A stretch of 36,956 nucleotides of DNA, taken from IMG/VR virus record IMGVR_UViG_3300042924_003329, positions 1 to 36,956 of that record. The stretch is one strand, 5' to 3'. Source of the stretch: a virus. Shown here in pieces: positions 12,292-21,342 of the stretch. The notes under the pieces were generated by a model. It saw nothing but the letters and a program-made list of their open reading frames with translations. It did no database searches and was not told the origin of the DNA. A program made the translations under genes and the position numbers. The stretch's first letter is position 1; every line of letters starts with the position of its first letter.

Positions 12292-13436
12292 TAGCGGCGA
12301 CCCTTTCTGCTACGCGCGCCCATCTCGCCGCCTCCGCTGCTGCCACCTCCACCGCTCGTACCGCCTGAGCTGCGTGCGGCATTTGCTGCCGCCGCTGCGA
12401 CGCTGGCGATCTGGCTAGAGATGACTGCGACTGCCATTGGTTGCGCTTCTTCTTTTTCGGTTGTGTCAAGATCTTTGCCGATCTCGCCGATTGCTGCGAT
12501 GTCGCCAAGCGCATCTGCAACTGCTTCGACGGCTGCTCCTGCAACTTCTGCTACCGCTTCGACTGCTTCGCCTACATCTGGCAGAGCGGGCTGTGTTGGC
12601 TCAGTAGTAGGAACAGGAGTGGGATCAGGAGAAGCGGTAGGAGGCTCCGACGGCTCTTCTGATGGAGCGGTCGTCGGCTCGGGTGAGGAAGTCTGGTTTG
12701 GCTGCGTTGGTGTAGGTGTTGGTTCATTTGATGGCTCCTCGCTTGGTTCTGGCGTCGGCTCTGGCGTTGGCTCAGGCGACGGCTCAGGCGTGGCTGGTGC
12801 CTCCGTAGGTTGTGGTGTCGGCGTAGGCTCTGGCGTTGGCTCTACGCTCGGCTCTGGGCTCGGCGTAGGTGGCTCTGTCGGAGACGGCTCTACGCTAGGT
12901 TGAGCAGTTAGTGTAGGAGTCGGCTCAGGAGTTGGCTCCGGAGACGGCGTCGGGCTGCCTACGACCCACGTGGTGTTGCTGATCTCCAAGAAGCCAGCGC
13001 CGCAGCAGGAATCGATGCTCATAATGCGGAATCCGAAGATGCCGCCTGCCGTGACATAGACCTCTTGGCTGCCGCTCTGTTGCTTCGGGTCGTAGCCGCC
13101 CTGATTCCAGATAGCAAGGTCAACCCAGCTCTCGTTGAGCAGCATCTGCGCTTGGTCGTAGAACGCACCGTCGGTTGTCCAGTATGACCAGTCGAACGAC
13201 ACCGTCTCGCCAAGCGATGAGTCTGTTGTCAATCCAGTCACCGTGTTCTGCCACGGATAGCCAGGACCAGCGTTGTTGCTGCCTTGAATCAGGATCGTGC
13301 CATCGGTGAGCGTGATCGTGCCGTTGGAATCAATCTGTTGATCCCATTCATCTGCGCTGTCAAGTGCGTAGGCGCTCGCAGCGAACGGCAACAGAGTTGC
13401 CAGTGCCAGCAGGAACGCAAGTGCGCGTTGGCTCAC
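12291..13436 (-). CDS. Secreted Pro/Glu/Thr-rich protein with signal peptide
   Basis: The start is GTG 13436, overlapping the preceding stop. Residues 1-24 are a signal peptide (L-A-F-L-L-A-L-A-T-L-L-P-F-A-A-S-A-Y-A). A beta-rich domain follows to about 160, with W-x-Q-x-I-D, S-F-D-W-S-Y-W-T-T-D, C-C-G-A-G-F and an I-S-N-T-T-W-V-V end. It looks like a carbohydrate- or surface-binding jelly roll. About 125 residues of P-T-P-E-P-T repeats form a wall-spanning stalk. An Ala-rich segment near 290-310 and a Gly/Ser/basic tail end the 381-residue protein. Such architecture is typical of bacterial surface proteins and odd for a phage lysis region. Confidence 0.7.
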   Translation of the reverse strand: MSQRALAFLLALATLLPFAASAYALDSADEWDQQIDSNGTITLTDGTILIQGSNNAGPGYPWQNTVTGLTTDSSLGETVSFDWSYWTTDGAFYDQAQMLLNESWVDLAIWNQGGYDPKQQSGSQEVYVTAGGIFGFRIMSIDSCCGAGFLEISNTTWVVGSPTPSPEPTPEPTPTLTAQPSVEPSPTEPPTPSPEPSVEPTPEPTPTPQPTEAPATPEPSPEPTPEPTPEPSEEPSNEPTPTPTQPNQTSSPEPTTAPSEEPSEPPTASPDPTPVPTTEPTQPALPDVGEAVEAVAEVAGAAVEAVADALGDIAAIGEIGKDLDTTEKEEAQPMAVAVISSQIASVAAAAANAARSSGGTSGGGGSSGGGEMGARSRKGRR

Positions 13437-13615
13437 TTAGCGTTAGATAGCCACGCGGTAAGACCTCCCAGACCGCTGATTCCGAGGAGGGCAATGACGA
13501 ACTTCGCCAATCGATAGGCTCCTCGTGTCTCTGCCATCTCAACGCGCACGCAGGCTAGGTCGGCTTCAATCCGATCCAGTCGCTCTACGATTGAATCAAC
13601 TTGGCTCTTGGTCAT
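13433..13615 (-). CDS. Coiled-coil membrane protein, 60 aa (holin-like)
   Basis: Residues 1-32 form a heptad coiled coil (V-D-S-I-V-E-R-L-D-R-I-E-A-D-L-A-C-V). A C-terminal membrane helix follows (L-A-K-F-V-I-A-L-L-G-I-S-G-L-G-G-L). This architecture resembles XhlA/hemolysin-type phage membrane proteins that help holins. Both ends overlap neighbouring genes by four bases. Confidence 0.65.
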   Translation of the reverse strand: MTKSQVDSIVERLDRIEADLACVRVEMAETRGAYRLAKFVIALLGISGLGGLTAWLSNAK

Positions 13616-13863
13616 TCTGGATCAGCGGGAGTTTCAGGCTCTGTAGTGCGTGATGGGATGCTGACCGTTTCGTCAATCACAGGCGCAACCCACCCTGCGC
13701 GCGCCACAAGAGCGGTTCCGCTCCAGCGGTATTTCGCGTGCGAGTATTTGTACCAATCTGAAGGGATCGCAGATGTTGCAATCTCAATTGCATCAGGGAG
13801 TTCCGCGCCCCAAGTGTAAATCTCGCCAGAATCGTCTGCGCGAATGAACAGTTTGTCTGCCAT
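13612..13863 (-). CDS. Small tail-region protein, 83 aa
   Basis: The start has a GAGAGAAT leader. The sequence L-F-I-R-A-D-D-S-G-E-I-Y-T-W and W-Y-K-Y-S-H-A-K-Y-R-W-S-G-T-A-L-V is beta-rich. A Pro/Glu/Thr tail ends it. It sits between the tail fibre and the lysis genes and is probably a small tail or fibre accessory; no family is recognised. Confidence 0.5.
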   Translation of the reverse strand: MADKLFIRADDSGEIYTWGAELPDAIEIATSAIPSDWYKYSHAKYRWSGTALVARAGWVAPVIDETVSIPSRTTEPETPADPE

Positions 13864-13872
13864 ATTCTCTCC

Positions 13873-15693
13873 TTACGCCATTGTGATTGTGCGCGTTTCA
13901 ACAGTTGCGGTGCCACCGCTTGTAAGGAATGTTGCTGTTCCAAGATTGGTCAGCGTTTGAGTGTTTACACCCCAAGTGTTTGCAACATTCGCAAAGATCG
14001 TAGCAGTTCCAGGAGCAATCAGCGTCATATTCAATCCAAAATAAATATTGCGTTCAAAGTTTCCGCTCAGACCATACGATGCGCCATTTTGCACCTCAAA
14101 ACTATTTGGTGCGTCAAATGATATGATGCCCCAACTTGGCGTGATCATTTGTGGACTTAGTTGACGATACGCCGCAGAGGATGTACCAGCAATCTGTACC
14201 CGCGCAACGCCAGCCAGAGGGTACTGCAACACAGTTCCGCTGAGCGCTTCATTGTTAGTCAAGAAGTGCGTTGCTGAGCCGACGCCAATAAGCGGAGATG
14301 GGGCGTTGTTGCTGGCTGAGTTTCCCGAAGCAAGCAGACCGTGGGGAATCATCGCTGGTCCTACAGATCCAAACTTGCGAACACTGAGGCGCCCATTGCC
14401 GCCGATTGACCATCCTGTTTGCAAGTCGTAATGCTGCTCAACTGGAGCAGCATCATTTCCAGCACCCATAGCAATCATACTTCTAGATCCAGTTGCAATA
14501 TCGTGGATTCGCGCAGCAGCAGTGTGTGGCGTGCGCCACATTACGGTTCCACCAGTACGATCTAGCGCGTAAATGCCGTAGGCGCTTGCTACAAGAATGA
14601 GTGAGTTGACCGAATCCCAGATTGCCCAAATCGGAGTGTCAGACGAGTTGAACAGAGTGTTATCTGCGGTTGATGCGGCAGTGATGCTGGCGCTGCCAAC
14701 AGTATATTTGCAATAACGGTACACGCTGTCTGTGTTTGTAGCGTTTGTGCTTCTACCGAATGCGTGAATAGTCCCAGCAGTTGGCGTTCCAACATTGTCT
14801 GGGACGAATACAGTGGCGCTTGTCCACGCTGGGCGAGTAGACGACGCAGTTCCGAACACGGCAGAATATGCACTTCCGCTCGCATCGTTGACAAGCCAGA
14901 TTGAAACAGTCCCAGCGCCTCCTGTTGTTGCCGTTGCGTGCGCTGTGGTTCGGTAGTCTCCGCCGTACCACGCACCAAGCGTCTGGCTCCAATGTGGGCT
15001 GTTGTCAGCGCTGCTCCCACCACCAAATGGTCCAAGATACTCGGACTGATTCCCAGGAGCAGCAAGGGTAAAAGTCGCAAGAGTCGTGTTCCACGAGTTA
15101 GTCCCTGCGCGCGTAAACTTCCTGAGATAGTTTGTCCAAGTGTTACCGCTGCCAAAATTCTCTTTTACAACAAAAGTAGTTCCAGCAGCGAATCCTGCAC
15201 CGCCAATCTGATCAACGATCGTCGTGCCAGCAGCAACAGGTGAAAGCGAGACGGTGGCAATCGCTGTTGTGTTTCCAATATCCCAAGTGTAGAGCGTACG
15301 AGTTGATGCCGAATAGTTGTTGTGAGTGCTAATGGTCATAAAAGTTGATCCGCCGCAACTAACGCCGATGCTTGCCCCACCAGATCCAGTCGCGTATGCG
15401 AAAGCAGCAGTTCCAGCAGATGCTGTTGAGAATGTCGCTGTTGCCGTGCTAAGCGAAAGCGCGCCGCTGGATGCTACGGCGGCAAATGTTGCGCCGCCTG
15501 ATCCGTTTGCGGTGAGCACCTGACCATTGGTTGCGCCAGTTGTATCAAGCGCCGTTCCGTGAACCTTCTTGCCGTTTTCGGACGCGCCAGTATGCGTATG
15601 CCCTGTGCTGATATCAAGCACATCGCTGCGAAGATTGTTGTATTGCGAGGCTAGCGCGACGCTGCCTGCTGTTACGGTACCGCTGTTTGCCAT
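13873..15693 (-). CDS. Tail fibre/receptor-binding-type protein, 606 aa
   Basis: The N-terminus (A-S-Q-Y-N-N-L-R-S-D-V-L-D-I, then G-H-T-H-T-G and T-N-G-Q-V-L-T-A-N-G-S-G-G-A) is a linker pattern common in environmental phage fibres. The body is low in charge, Ser/Thr/Gly/Ala-rich and strand-forming. It includes a possible propeller-like stretch near 340-470 (I-W-A-I-W-D-S-V-N-S-L-I-L-V-A). A threonine-rich strand ends it. It is last of the tail genes, where host-binding fibres normally lie. Confidence 0.65.
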   Translation of the reverse strand: MANSGTVTAGSVALASQYNNLRSDVLDISTGHTHTGASENGKKVHGTALDTTGATNGQVLTANGSGGATFAAVASSGALSLSTATATFSTASAGTAAFAYATGSGGASIGVSCGGSTFMTISTHNNYSASTRTLYTWDIGNTTAIATVSLSPVAAGTTIVDQIGGAGFAAGTTFVVKENFGSGNTWTNYLRKFTRAGTNSWNTTLATFTLAAPGNQSEYLGPFGGGSSADNSPHWSQTLGAWYGGDYRTTAHATATTGGAGTVSIWLVNDASGSAYSAVFGTASSTRPAWTSATVFVPDNVGTPTAGTIHAFGRSTNATNTDSVYRYCKYTVGSASITAASTADNTLFNSSDTPIWAIWDSVNSLILVASAYGIYALDRTGGTVMWRTPHTAAARIHDIATGSRSMIAMGAGNDAAPVEQHYDLQTGWSIGGNGRLSVRKFGSVGPAMIPHGLLASGNSASNNAPSPLIGVGSATHFLTNNEALSGTVLQYPLAGVARVQIAGTSSAAYRQLSPQMITPSWGIISFDAPNSFEVQNGASYGLSGNFERNIYFGLNMTLIAPGTATIFANVANTWGVNTQTLTNLGTATFLTSGGTATVETRTITMA

Positions 15694-15703
15694 CTAACCC
15701 TCC

Positions 15704-16633
15704 TTAGGCTGTAGTCGTGAGCGACCAGCTCACATTAAGAAGCGAGTTCGGTTCTTTGTAGATTCCCGAACCAGCTGAATAACCAGTAATCGCGAGAAGG
15801 TTGCCGCTTCCATCACGCAAGCCAAACACGTAGAATGTTTCGCCTACCGCTGAAGATAGACCCCAGCTGGCACTCGCTGTAACAGTTCGCGTTGCCCTGC
15901 TGTTCGTCGTGGCAACAGTATCGTACACTGATGGCACTGCCGTAGCAGCGCTGCTCGTGTCAAGACTCCCATTCACCACGAACGCATTGTCAACATAGGC
16001 AGTTGCGGTTCCTGCTGTTCCAGCGACTAGCTGTAGACCGATTCCGCTGAGCGTACTCCACGAGGGAGCGCCAGCCTCGATCGAGAACGAGCTGATAGGA
16101 ACGCGGCAGACCGACCAAGTCGCATCGGCGAAGGTCACGCCAGCTGCTGTTTCCAGCGCGCCCAGTGTGATTCCGTAATACGAAGATGCGTTGCCGCCCG
16201 TGAATAGACGCAGTTGTGAGTCTGTTTTGTTCACTCGACTCACCGTAGTGAATCGAAGCGACAGCTCGATGGAAGATGAAGCAGGAACTGCGGTGCTGCT
16301 GATAGTGGTCGCGTCAAAGACGTACTGCGTACCCGAAGGTGCAGCCTCGATCTTGAATGCGCCAGCTCCCTGTCGGTAGATTGTAGAATCAACAGTGCTA
16401 GTTCCAGTGAATCCAGTCGTAGAGTCAAAGTCATAGATCCTGACACCGCCAGAAGATGCTTGAATATCTGTGACGGTGAGCGTACCTGCTTCGCCGTTAA
16501 GCGCAGCTGCAAGGCGTGTTGCGCCAACCAGCGTGAAGGTATTATGCTGCTCCTGCGAGATTATCGAACCATCAGGTCGCGATAGCGTAGCCGTCACAAT
16601 CCCTGTCGGCTTTACGATGTTTGTATTGAACAT
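15704..16633 (-). CDS. Baseplate/tail tip protein with jelly-roll-like domain, 309 aa
   Basis: The N-terminus (G-I-V-T-A-T-L-S-R-P-D-G-S-I-I-S-Q-E-Q-H-N-T-F-T) resembles small baseplate proteins seen next to fibres. Residues 65-220 read like a concanavalin/CBM jelly roll (S-I-E-L-S-L-R-F-T, Y-Y-G-I-T-L-G-A-L, W-S-V-C-R-V-P-I). The C-terminal strand repeats the small-protein pattern. It is probably a host-surface-binding tail component. Confidence 0.55.
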   Translation of the reverse strand: MFNTNIVKPTGIVTATLSRPDGSIISQEQHNTFTLVGATRLAAALNGEAGTLTVTDIQASSGGVRIYDFDSTTGFTGTSTVDSTIYRQGAGAFKIEAAPSGTQYVFDATTISSTAVPASSSIELSLRFTTVSRVNKTDSQLRLFTGGNASSYYGITLGALETAAGVTFADATWSVCRVPISSFSIEAGAPSWSTLSGIGLQLVAGTAGTATAYVDNAFVVNGSLDTSSAATAVPSVYDTVATTNSRATRTVTASASWGLSSAVGETFYVFGLRDGSGNLLAITGYSAGSGIYKEPNSLLNVSWSLTTTA

Positions 16634-16648
16634 AGCTCTCCCTTCACA

Positions 16649-18457
16649 TTAGCCCCAGACTTGCTCGTCCCAGTTGTTTGTATTCCAAGTTAGTGGAAGT
16701 TCCACAGTTGCGGTGAACGAATCAGACACTGCCTGCACTTCATCTAGCAATAGATTGGATGGCTCGATTGGACCCCACTGTGTGACGCCATCCCATGCTA
16801 GTAATGAATGTGTTGGATCGCCATCCGGAGCCCAATACCATGGACCTTGCGGCTCTGTCGTGCTGATTACGTCAGTGATAGCTGGAATGAAATCACCCAG
16901 CTGCACGCTCGTAGCTCCAGGAAGCGAAGGTAGACCCTCGATGCTGCAGTTGTATCCGTTCTGCGCATTGAATGCCCACTGAATCTGAGATACCTGTTGT
17001 AGGTATGTAATGTTTCGCGCATCATCTTGTACCGCGAATACTTCGCCAGCCTTCAGCGGAATGCCTGGAGCTGACGACATGGACACACGCACGCGGCGAA
17101 CGCTACGGAAATACAGCAAATCCACTGCTCGCTGATATGACACGTCCACGGACGGCAGATACGGGTCTAGGATCCTTTGTTCGAGGATCTGCCCACCGAG
17201 CAAGTCTTGTCCGTCGCCATCGTCAGCCTGAACTGCGTACGGCGAGGACATGCGTGCTGGTTTGCCGACTAGTGTGAAAGCGCGCACGTACACTGGTACG
17301 CTGTTCATGTTGCGGAAGATTACTCGTCCACGATTGCCTTCACCAGTAGCTGTACCACCGAGAGTCATCTCGTAATACAGTTTGCCGTCAAGCGATAGCC
17401 GCGAGGCAGGGTCGCCAGACTCCATAACGATAGCGGTTCCTGCCGTTCCGGAGGAATCAGTGTTTGCGGTAGCGGCTGAAGGATTAGCAGTGCCAGTAGC
17501 CCATACTACTGGCGTGTACTGAATCCAGCGCGTCTGGTCTTGTGCGTTGAACGCAATAGTGACCTGACCTGGAGTGAAGTACGTGCCGACCGATGAGCCT
17601 GTTACTGTGCCTGCAGCTGGAACCTTAATCGGCGTAGTGATCTGCCATACGGTTTCGTCAGAAACAGCGGAGGCGCGATCCTCGTATTCCAGCGTGACGC
17701 GGTTGATTGCCGATGATGTATTGCGCAGTACGCTGATCTCGAACGGGAAGGTTCCTTTGTCTAGTGAAATCAGTGGCGCACGCAGCTCTGCCTCGCGCGT
17801 CGCGTTGTCCGCGAATACCAGCGTGCCGCCATTGTCGACGTAGACACGACCACCCTCTGCGATAGCGAGCAGCCCGAACTCTTCAGACATGCCACCACCG
17901 ACGGCAGCCGCGAACTGCGCAGTGCTGAATGCAGATCCAGCCGTTCGATATTGCGCGGTGCCAAGACCAGCGCGTTCAGCGAGGTTGGCGAATACGCTAT
18001 CTAGCGAAACATCGATGACTGGACCATAGAACGCTGGTGTATCTACGAATCTCGCAGAGATGTCGCTGAGCGCAAGAATGGCAGTGCGCTCGCTATCCTG
18101 CGGCAGCAGCTGTCGGACAACGAACACGCCGATCTGGCGGTAGTTCTCTTGCCCTGCGTAATGGTATCCCAGTGACAACTTGGCACGAACATCGATGAAC
18201 GCACCCTGAATGTATGGATAGATCGGAGAATCATCGTTCTCAGCTGAATATCGCTGAGTCAGATTGTCCAGCGTGATTGTTGCTTCGGCTGGCTGTAGGG
18301 ATCCAGTATTGGCATCGATACTCTCAACACCAGAAGCGTCAATAATATACGGAGATTCGTCGATGTATTCACTGCCGTCCCACGCGATCTCGAGTTTGAT
18401 CAGCGGTCGCTGCTGAGTATCTCCGATGGCGGCAATCAGATTCGAGCTAAATGTCAC
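16649..18457 (-). CDS. Large distal tail/baseplate hub-like protein, 602 aa
   Basis: The protein opens with P-L-I-K-L-E-I-A-W-D-G and a strand-rich domain (A-E-A-T-I-T-L-D-N-L-T-Q-R-Y). A middle part typical of hub/phage late control D-type tail proteins follows (S-L-D-S-V-F-A-N-L-A-E-R-A-G-L, then L-L-A-I-A-E-G-G-R-V-Y-V-D). The end, W-Y-W-A-P-D-G-D-P-T-H-S-L-L-A-W-D-G-V, may link to the fibre. It lies between the tape-measure group and the fibre genes, the expected place for a tail hub. Confidence 0.65.
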   Translation of the reverse strand: MTFSSNLIAAIGDTQQRPLIKLEIAWDGSEYIDESPYIIDASGVESIDANTGSLQPAEATITLDNLTQRYSAENDDSPIYPYIQGAFIDVRAKLSLGYHYAGQENYRQIGVFVVRQLLPQDSERTAILALSDISARFVDTPAFYGPVIDVSLDSVFANLAERAGLGTAQYRTAGSAFSTAQFAAAVGGGMSEEFGLLAIAEGGRVYVDNGGTLVFADNATREAELRAPLISLDKGTFPFEISVLRNTSSAINRVTLEYEDRASAVSDETVWQITTPIKVPAAGTVTGSSVGTYFTPGQVTIAFNAQDQTRWIQYTPVVWATGTANPSAATANTDSSGTAGTAIVMESGDPASRLSLDGKLYYEMTLGGTATGEGNRGRVIFRNMNSVPVYVRAFTLVGKPARMSSPYAVQADDGDGQDLLGGQILEQRILDPYLPSVDVSYQRAVDLLYFRSVRRVRVSMSSAPGIPLKAGEVFAVQDDARNITYLQQVSQIQWAFNAQNGYNCSIEGLPSLPGATSVQLGDFIPAITDVISTTEPQGPWYWAPDGDPTHSLLAWDGVTQWGPIEPSNLLLDEVQAVSDSFTATVELPLTWNTNNWDEQVWG

Positions 18458-18466
18458 GATTGCCTC

Positions 18467-18871
18467 CTAGGTGGTGCGAGCGTCAACCTCGACAAGTACT
18501 ACTGTGAAGTCGGCTCGCGTGGGATCTGGGTATGGAGTTTGCAGATCGGTGATTTCATCGATGCGCACTTCCACTCCGGAACGCGCATCTGTCCATGGAC
18601 CGTCAGTCCACGTGAAGATTCCTGTAGTTTGCGAGTTATTGTTCGACCAGTACATATCCACTAGCGCGTCCCAAGTAGCGATATCGCAATACTCGAAACT
18701 GAGTGCGTATCGGTAGCGATAGCCGATGCTCCACGTCCGGATAGTTCCGTTCGCGGTTATTCGGCTGCCGCCTACACTCTCCCATGTCGCTCGAGTCTGC
18801 GCGCTGCGTGCTGGATGCTGGAATGTGATAGTGGTCGAGCTAGTTGCCAGCGTTGGCTGCGTCAGGCTCAT
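18467..18871 (-). CDS. Small tail protein, 134 aa
   Basis: A beta-rich protein with L-F-Q-H-P-A-R-S-type segments (T-F-Q-H-P-A-R-S-A-Q-T-R-A) and a conserved W-D-A-L-V-D-M-Y-W-S strand near 85-95. It begins immediately after the tape measure gene (overlapping stop/start) and precedes the hub, matching the distal tail component position of lambda-like tails. Confidence 0.6.
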   Translation of the reverse strand: MSLTQPTLATSSTTITFQHPARSAQTRATWESVGGSRITANGTIRTWSIGYRYRYALSFEYCDIATWDALVDMYWSNNNSQTTGIFTWTDGPWTDARSGVEVRIDEITDLQTPYPDPTRADFTVVLVEVDARTT

Positions 18872-21342
18872 ACTGCCATCCTTCTGCTAAGGTTGGGCTG
18901 AATCTTGCGTCGACGTGACAACTCGTCTTCGAGTGCGCCAGCGATACGTCGAGCGAAGTCTTTCGCGTCCTGCGTATTTCCGAGGAATGCACCTGCGCTC
19001 ACGGTAATGTTGATGCCGCCAGCGTTGGCTCCCTGAACGATCATACCTGCGGAGTTCGGAAGGAACAGCTCTGGACCTTTCTCGCCAACCATGAATGCGT
19101 CACCAGCGTTGACTGGACCTCCATACGCACGAACGCCAAAACGAAAGCCAAACTGTCCTGGGAGTGGCATTGCTGGAGTGCTCGGTGGCGTTGGCGGTGT
19201 CGGTGGCTTGGGCTTGGGCTTTGGTGGCGCACCTGGAGTGCCATCAAAGATATTGCCAAGAGTTTGACCAATGCCGCCAAGATTTCGACCAATCATGCCA
19301 AACGGAGAAGCAATGGTTCCAAGAATGTCTCCTAGAGATCCAATGAATCCCAAGGCACTCTTGATATCTCGCAGCGCCTGCGCGAAATCTTGACCAGCCT
19401 TCGCCGCATCTTTGAACGCCTCAGCGAATGAATCAACTACGGGCTGATCAGTCTCAAGTTGCTCCATAAGCAAACCGTGATCATGAGCGGAATCTCGAAC
19501 AGCCTCATTGTTATCTTTTTGAGCTGCTAACTGTGTTTCAAGACCAGCGAGCTGCTGCTCTAACGCAATAAGGAAAGCGTCGTTGCCGCTCTTTACAGCC
19601 GCCTTCTTTTCCTTCTCTCGCTCTAGGCGCTTCTGATGTGCGGCAATCTCTTTGGTTTCTTCCTGAGCGCGGATCGCATCGCGAGCCAGCGCAAGGTTGA
19701 TCTCGATTTGCTTGACCGCTTCAGAGTCACCGTTTGCAATTGCGATCTTGAGCGCGGATTCCTGCTGCTGTTCAATAAGTCGCAGTTCAGCGATATTCTT
19801 GACGAAGTCTTTATCAGAAAGAGCCAGCTCTTGAATCTTCTGAGACAGGTCAATTGCTGACTGAATCTGTTCACGCGCAGAGTCTAGTGCCGCCTGTCGC
19901 TTCGTCTCAGCCTCGAACTTGGCGATTTGTGCGCGTGCGTCAGCAACTGCTTTCTCGTATCGAGTCTGATCTTCTGCGTATTGTTCTACGAGACGCTGTT
20001 CTTTTTCTGCGTATTCTACAGCGATCTGGAACTGTTCGTCAAGATCAGACTCAGCGGCAACCGCGAGATCTCGTTCCGCGCGGAGTGACGCGATCTCTCT
20101 CTGCGACTTGAGTTTCTCATCAGCAGATTCTTGCTCGATATCAGCAAGATCTTCAGCCAGCTCTTTTCGTCGCTCATCTAGTTGGAATTGGCGCTCGGAT
20201 GAATCAAGCCCAGCCAACATCGCATCGAACGCAGTTCTAGCCTGCGAGATTTGAGCTCGCATAACTTCGTTGATCGCATCGCGCTGCTCTTTTAGTTTCG
20301 CGATTTGACGAGTTAGCGCAGCAGTTACCTTAGCAGAACCTCCAGCAGCACCACCAGCTGCTCCTTTGCTATCCTTATATGCTGCAATCTGCCGCTTAAT
20401 GTCAGCGATGTGCAGCTGAAGTCCAGCCCTACTCGTATTGATAGCTGCGCTGCTACCACGAAGGCTGTTGATGAACCCAGATGCGGCATCAGTTGCGCCA
20501 ATCAAGCCAGAGATGAATCCACCGATTGCACCAGTGACAGCAGAAAGAGTCTTGAGCAATCCTTCGCGATTTTCCATTACCCAGTTGCGAATGGCATTCA
20601 CGATGTTAATGATAGATGGCAGAAGTTGATTCGCAAGAGTAATCTGAAGACCATCAACAGTCATTCCGAGAAGGTTGAAGGTGCGTTCTGCATCGTCAGC
20701 AGCCTTCACCGTTTCGTCGCTTAGGACCAGACCCATCTTCTCGAGCTCAGAAGCGGCACTCGCCGCTGCTTCGTCGGACAGTTGCAGATATCCGTGCAAA
20801 GCGAGCGCGCTCTTTCCGAACAGATCAATAGCAAGATTAGTCTTAACTGCGCCATCGCCCATTTGGTTAAATGCACTGCGCGCATTGTCAAGAATGGTTA
20901 CGGTGTCAAGAAGATTTCCGTCGATGTCGCGGATCTTGATCCCTAGCGCATCAAACTTCTCTTCACTTCCTACGATTTCTTTCGATAGAGTTCGAAATGT
21001 GGTGGCAAGTCCTTCAGTTGGAATGCCAAGAATCTTCAGGGTTCCCGCAAGAATGGATGACTGCTCTGCGCTTGCTCCAGTTGCATCGGTAATCTCACGG
21101 ATGGAGGCTGAGTATTCTAGCGCCTTAGGAACAGCCTGCGTGAATAGATCGGTGACTCCTCGGACAGCGTCAAACATAACGCCAGCGAAACGCTGACCAA
21201 TGCCTTGACCAATACCTGTGAAGATATTGTTGACTTGCTTGCCTGCGGACTTGAGCAGGTCAAACTCGCGCTTGACCTGTCGAAATCCTGGAGCAACTGC
21301 AGCCTTGGATTCAATAACGATACTAGCACGATTATCTGCCAC
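18868..21342 (-). CDS. Tape measure protein, 824 aa
   Basis: Translation begins at GTG 21342 behind AAGGAGTAAGA. The protein is long and mostly helical, with hydrophobic stretches near 40-60, 250-290 and 660-690. A strong Glu/Lys/Gln coiled coil spans about 370-620. A Pro-rich linker near 715-735 (P-K-P-K-P-K-P-P-T-P-P) and a Gly-rich globular end follow (A-Y-G-G-P-V-N-A-G-D-A-F-M-V-G-E-K-G-P-E), the usual C-terminus of such proteins. It sets tail length: at about 1.5 A per residue, near 120 nm. It follows the chaperone genes, as in lambda. Confidence 0.9.
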   Translation of the reverse strand: MADNRASIVIESKAAVAPGFRQVKREFDLLKSAGKQVNNIFTGIGQGIGQRFAGVMFDAVRGVTDLFTQAVPKALEYSASIREITDATGASAEQSSILAGTLKILGIPTEGLATTFRTLSKEIVGSEEKFDALGIKIRDIDGNLLDTVTILDNARSAFNQMGDGAVKTNLAIDLFGKSALALHGYLQLSDEAAASAASELEKMGLVLSDETVKAADDAERTFNLLGMTVDGLQITLANQLLPSIINIVNAIRNWVMENREGLLKTLSAVTGAIGGFISGLIGATDAASGFINSLRGSSAAINTSRAGLQLHIADIKRQIAAYKDSKGAAGGAAGGSAKVTAALTRQIAKLKEQRDAINEVMRAQISQARTAFDAMLAGLDSSERQFQLDERRKELAEDLADIEQESADEKLKSQREIASLRAERDLAVAAESDLDEQFQIAVEYAEKEQRLVEQYAEDQTRYEKAVADARAQIAKFEAETKRQAALDSAREQIQSAIDLSQKIQELALSDKDFVKNIAELRLIEQQQESALKIAIANGDSEAVKQIEINLALARDAIRAQEETKEIAAHQKRLEREKEKKAAVKSGNDAFLIALEQQLAGLETQLAAQKDNNEAVRDSAHDHGLLMEQLETDQPVVDSFAEAFKDAAKAGQDFAQALRDIKSALGFIGSLGDILGTIASPFGMIGRNLGGIGQTLGNIFDGTPGAPPKPKPKPPTPPTPPSTPAMPLPGQFGFRFGVRAYGGPVNAGDAFMVGEKGPELFLPNSAGMIVQGANAGGINITVSAGAFLGNTQDAKDFARRIAGALEDELSRRRKIQPNLSRRMAV

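Noticed and set aside
12421-12903. A long plus-strand frame rich in Gly/Ser opposite the stalk gene
   Set aside because: It is the mirror of the P-T-P-E-P repeat codons of the secreted protein, with no binding site or independent features.
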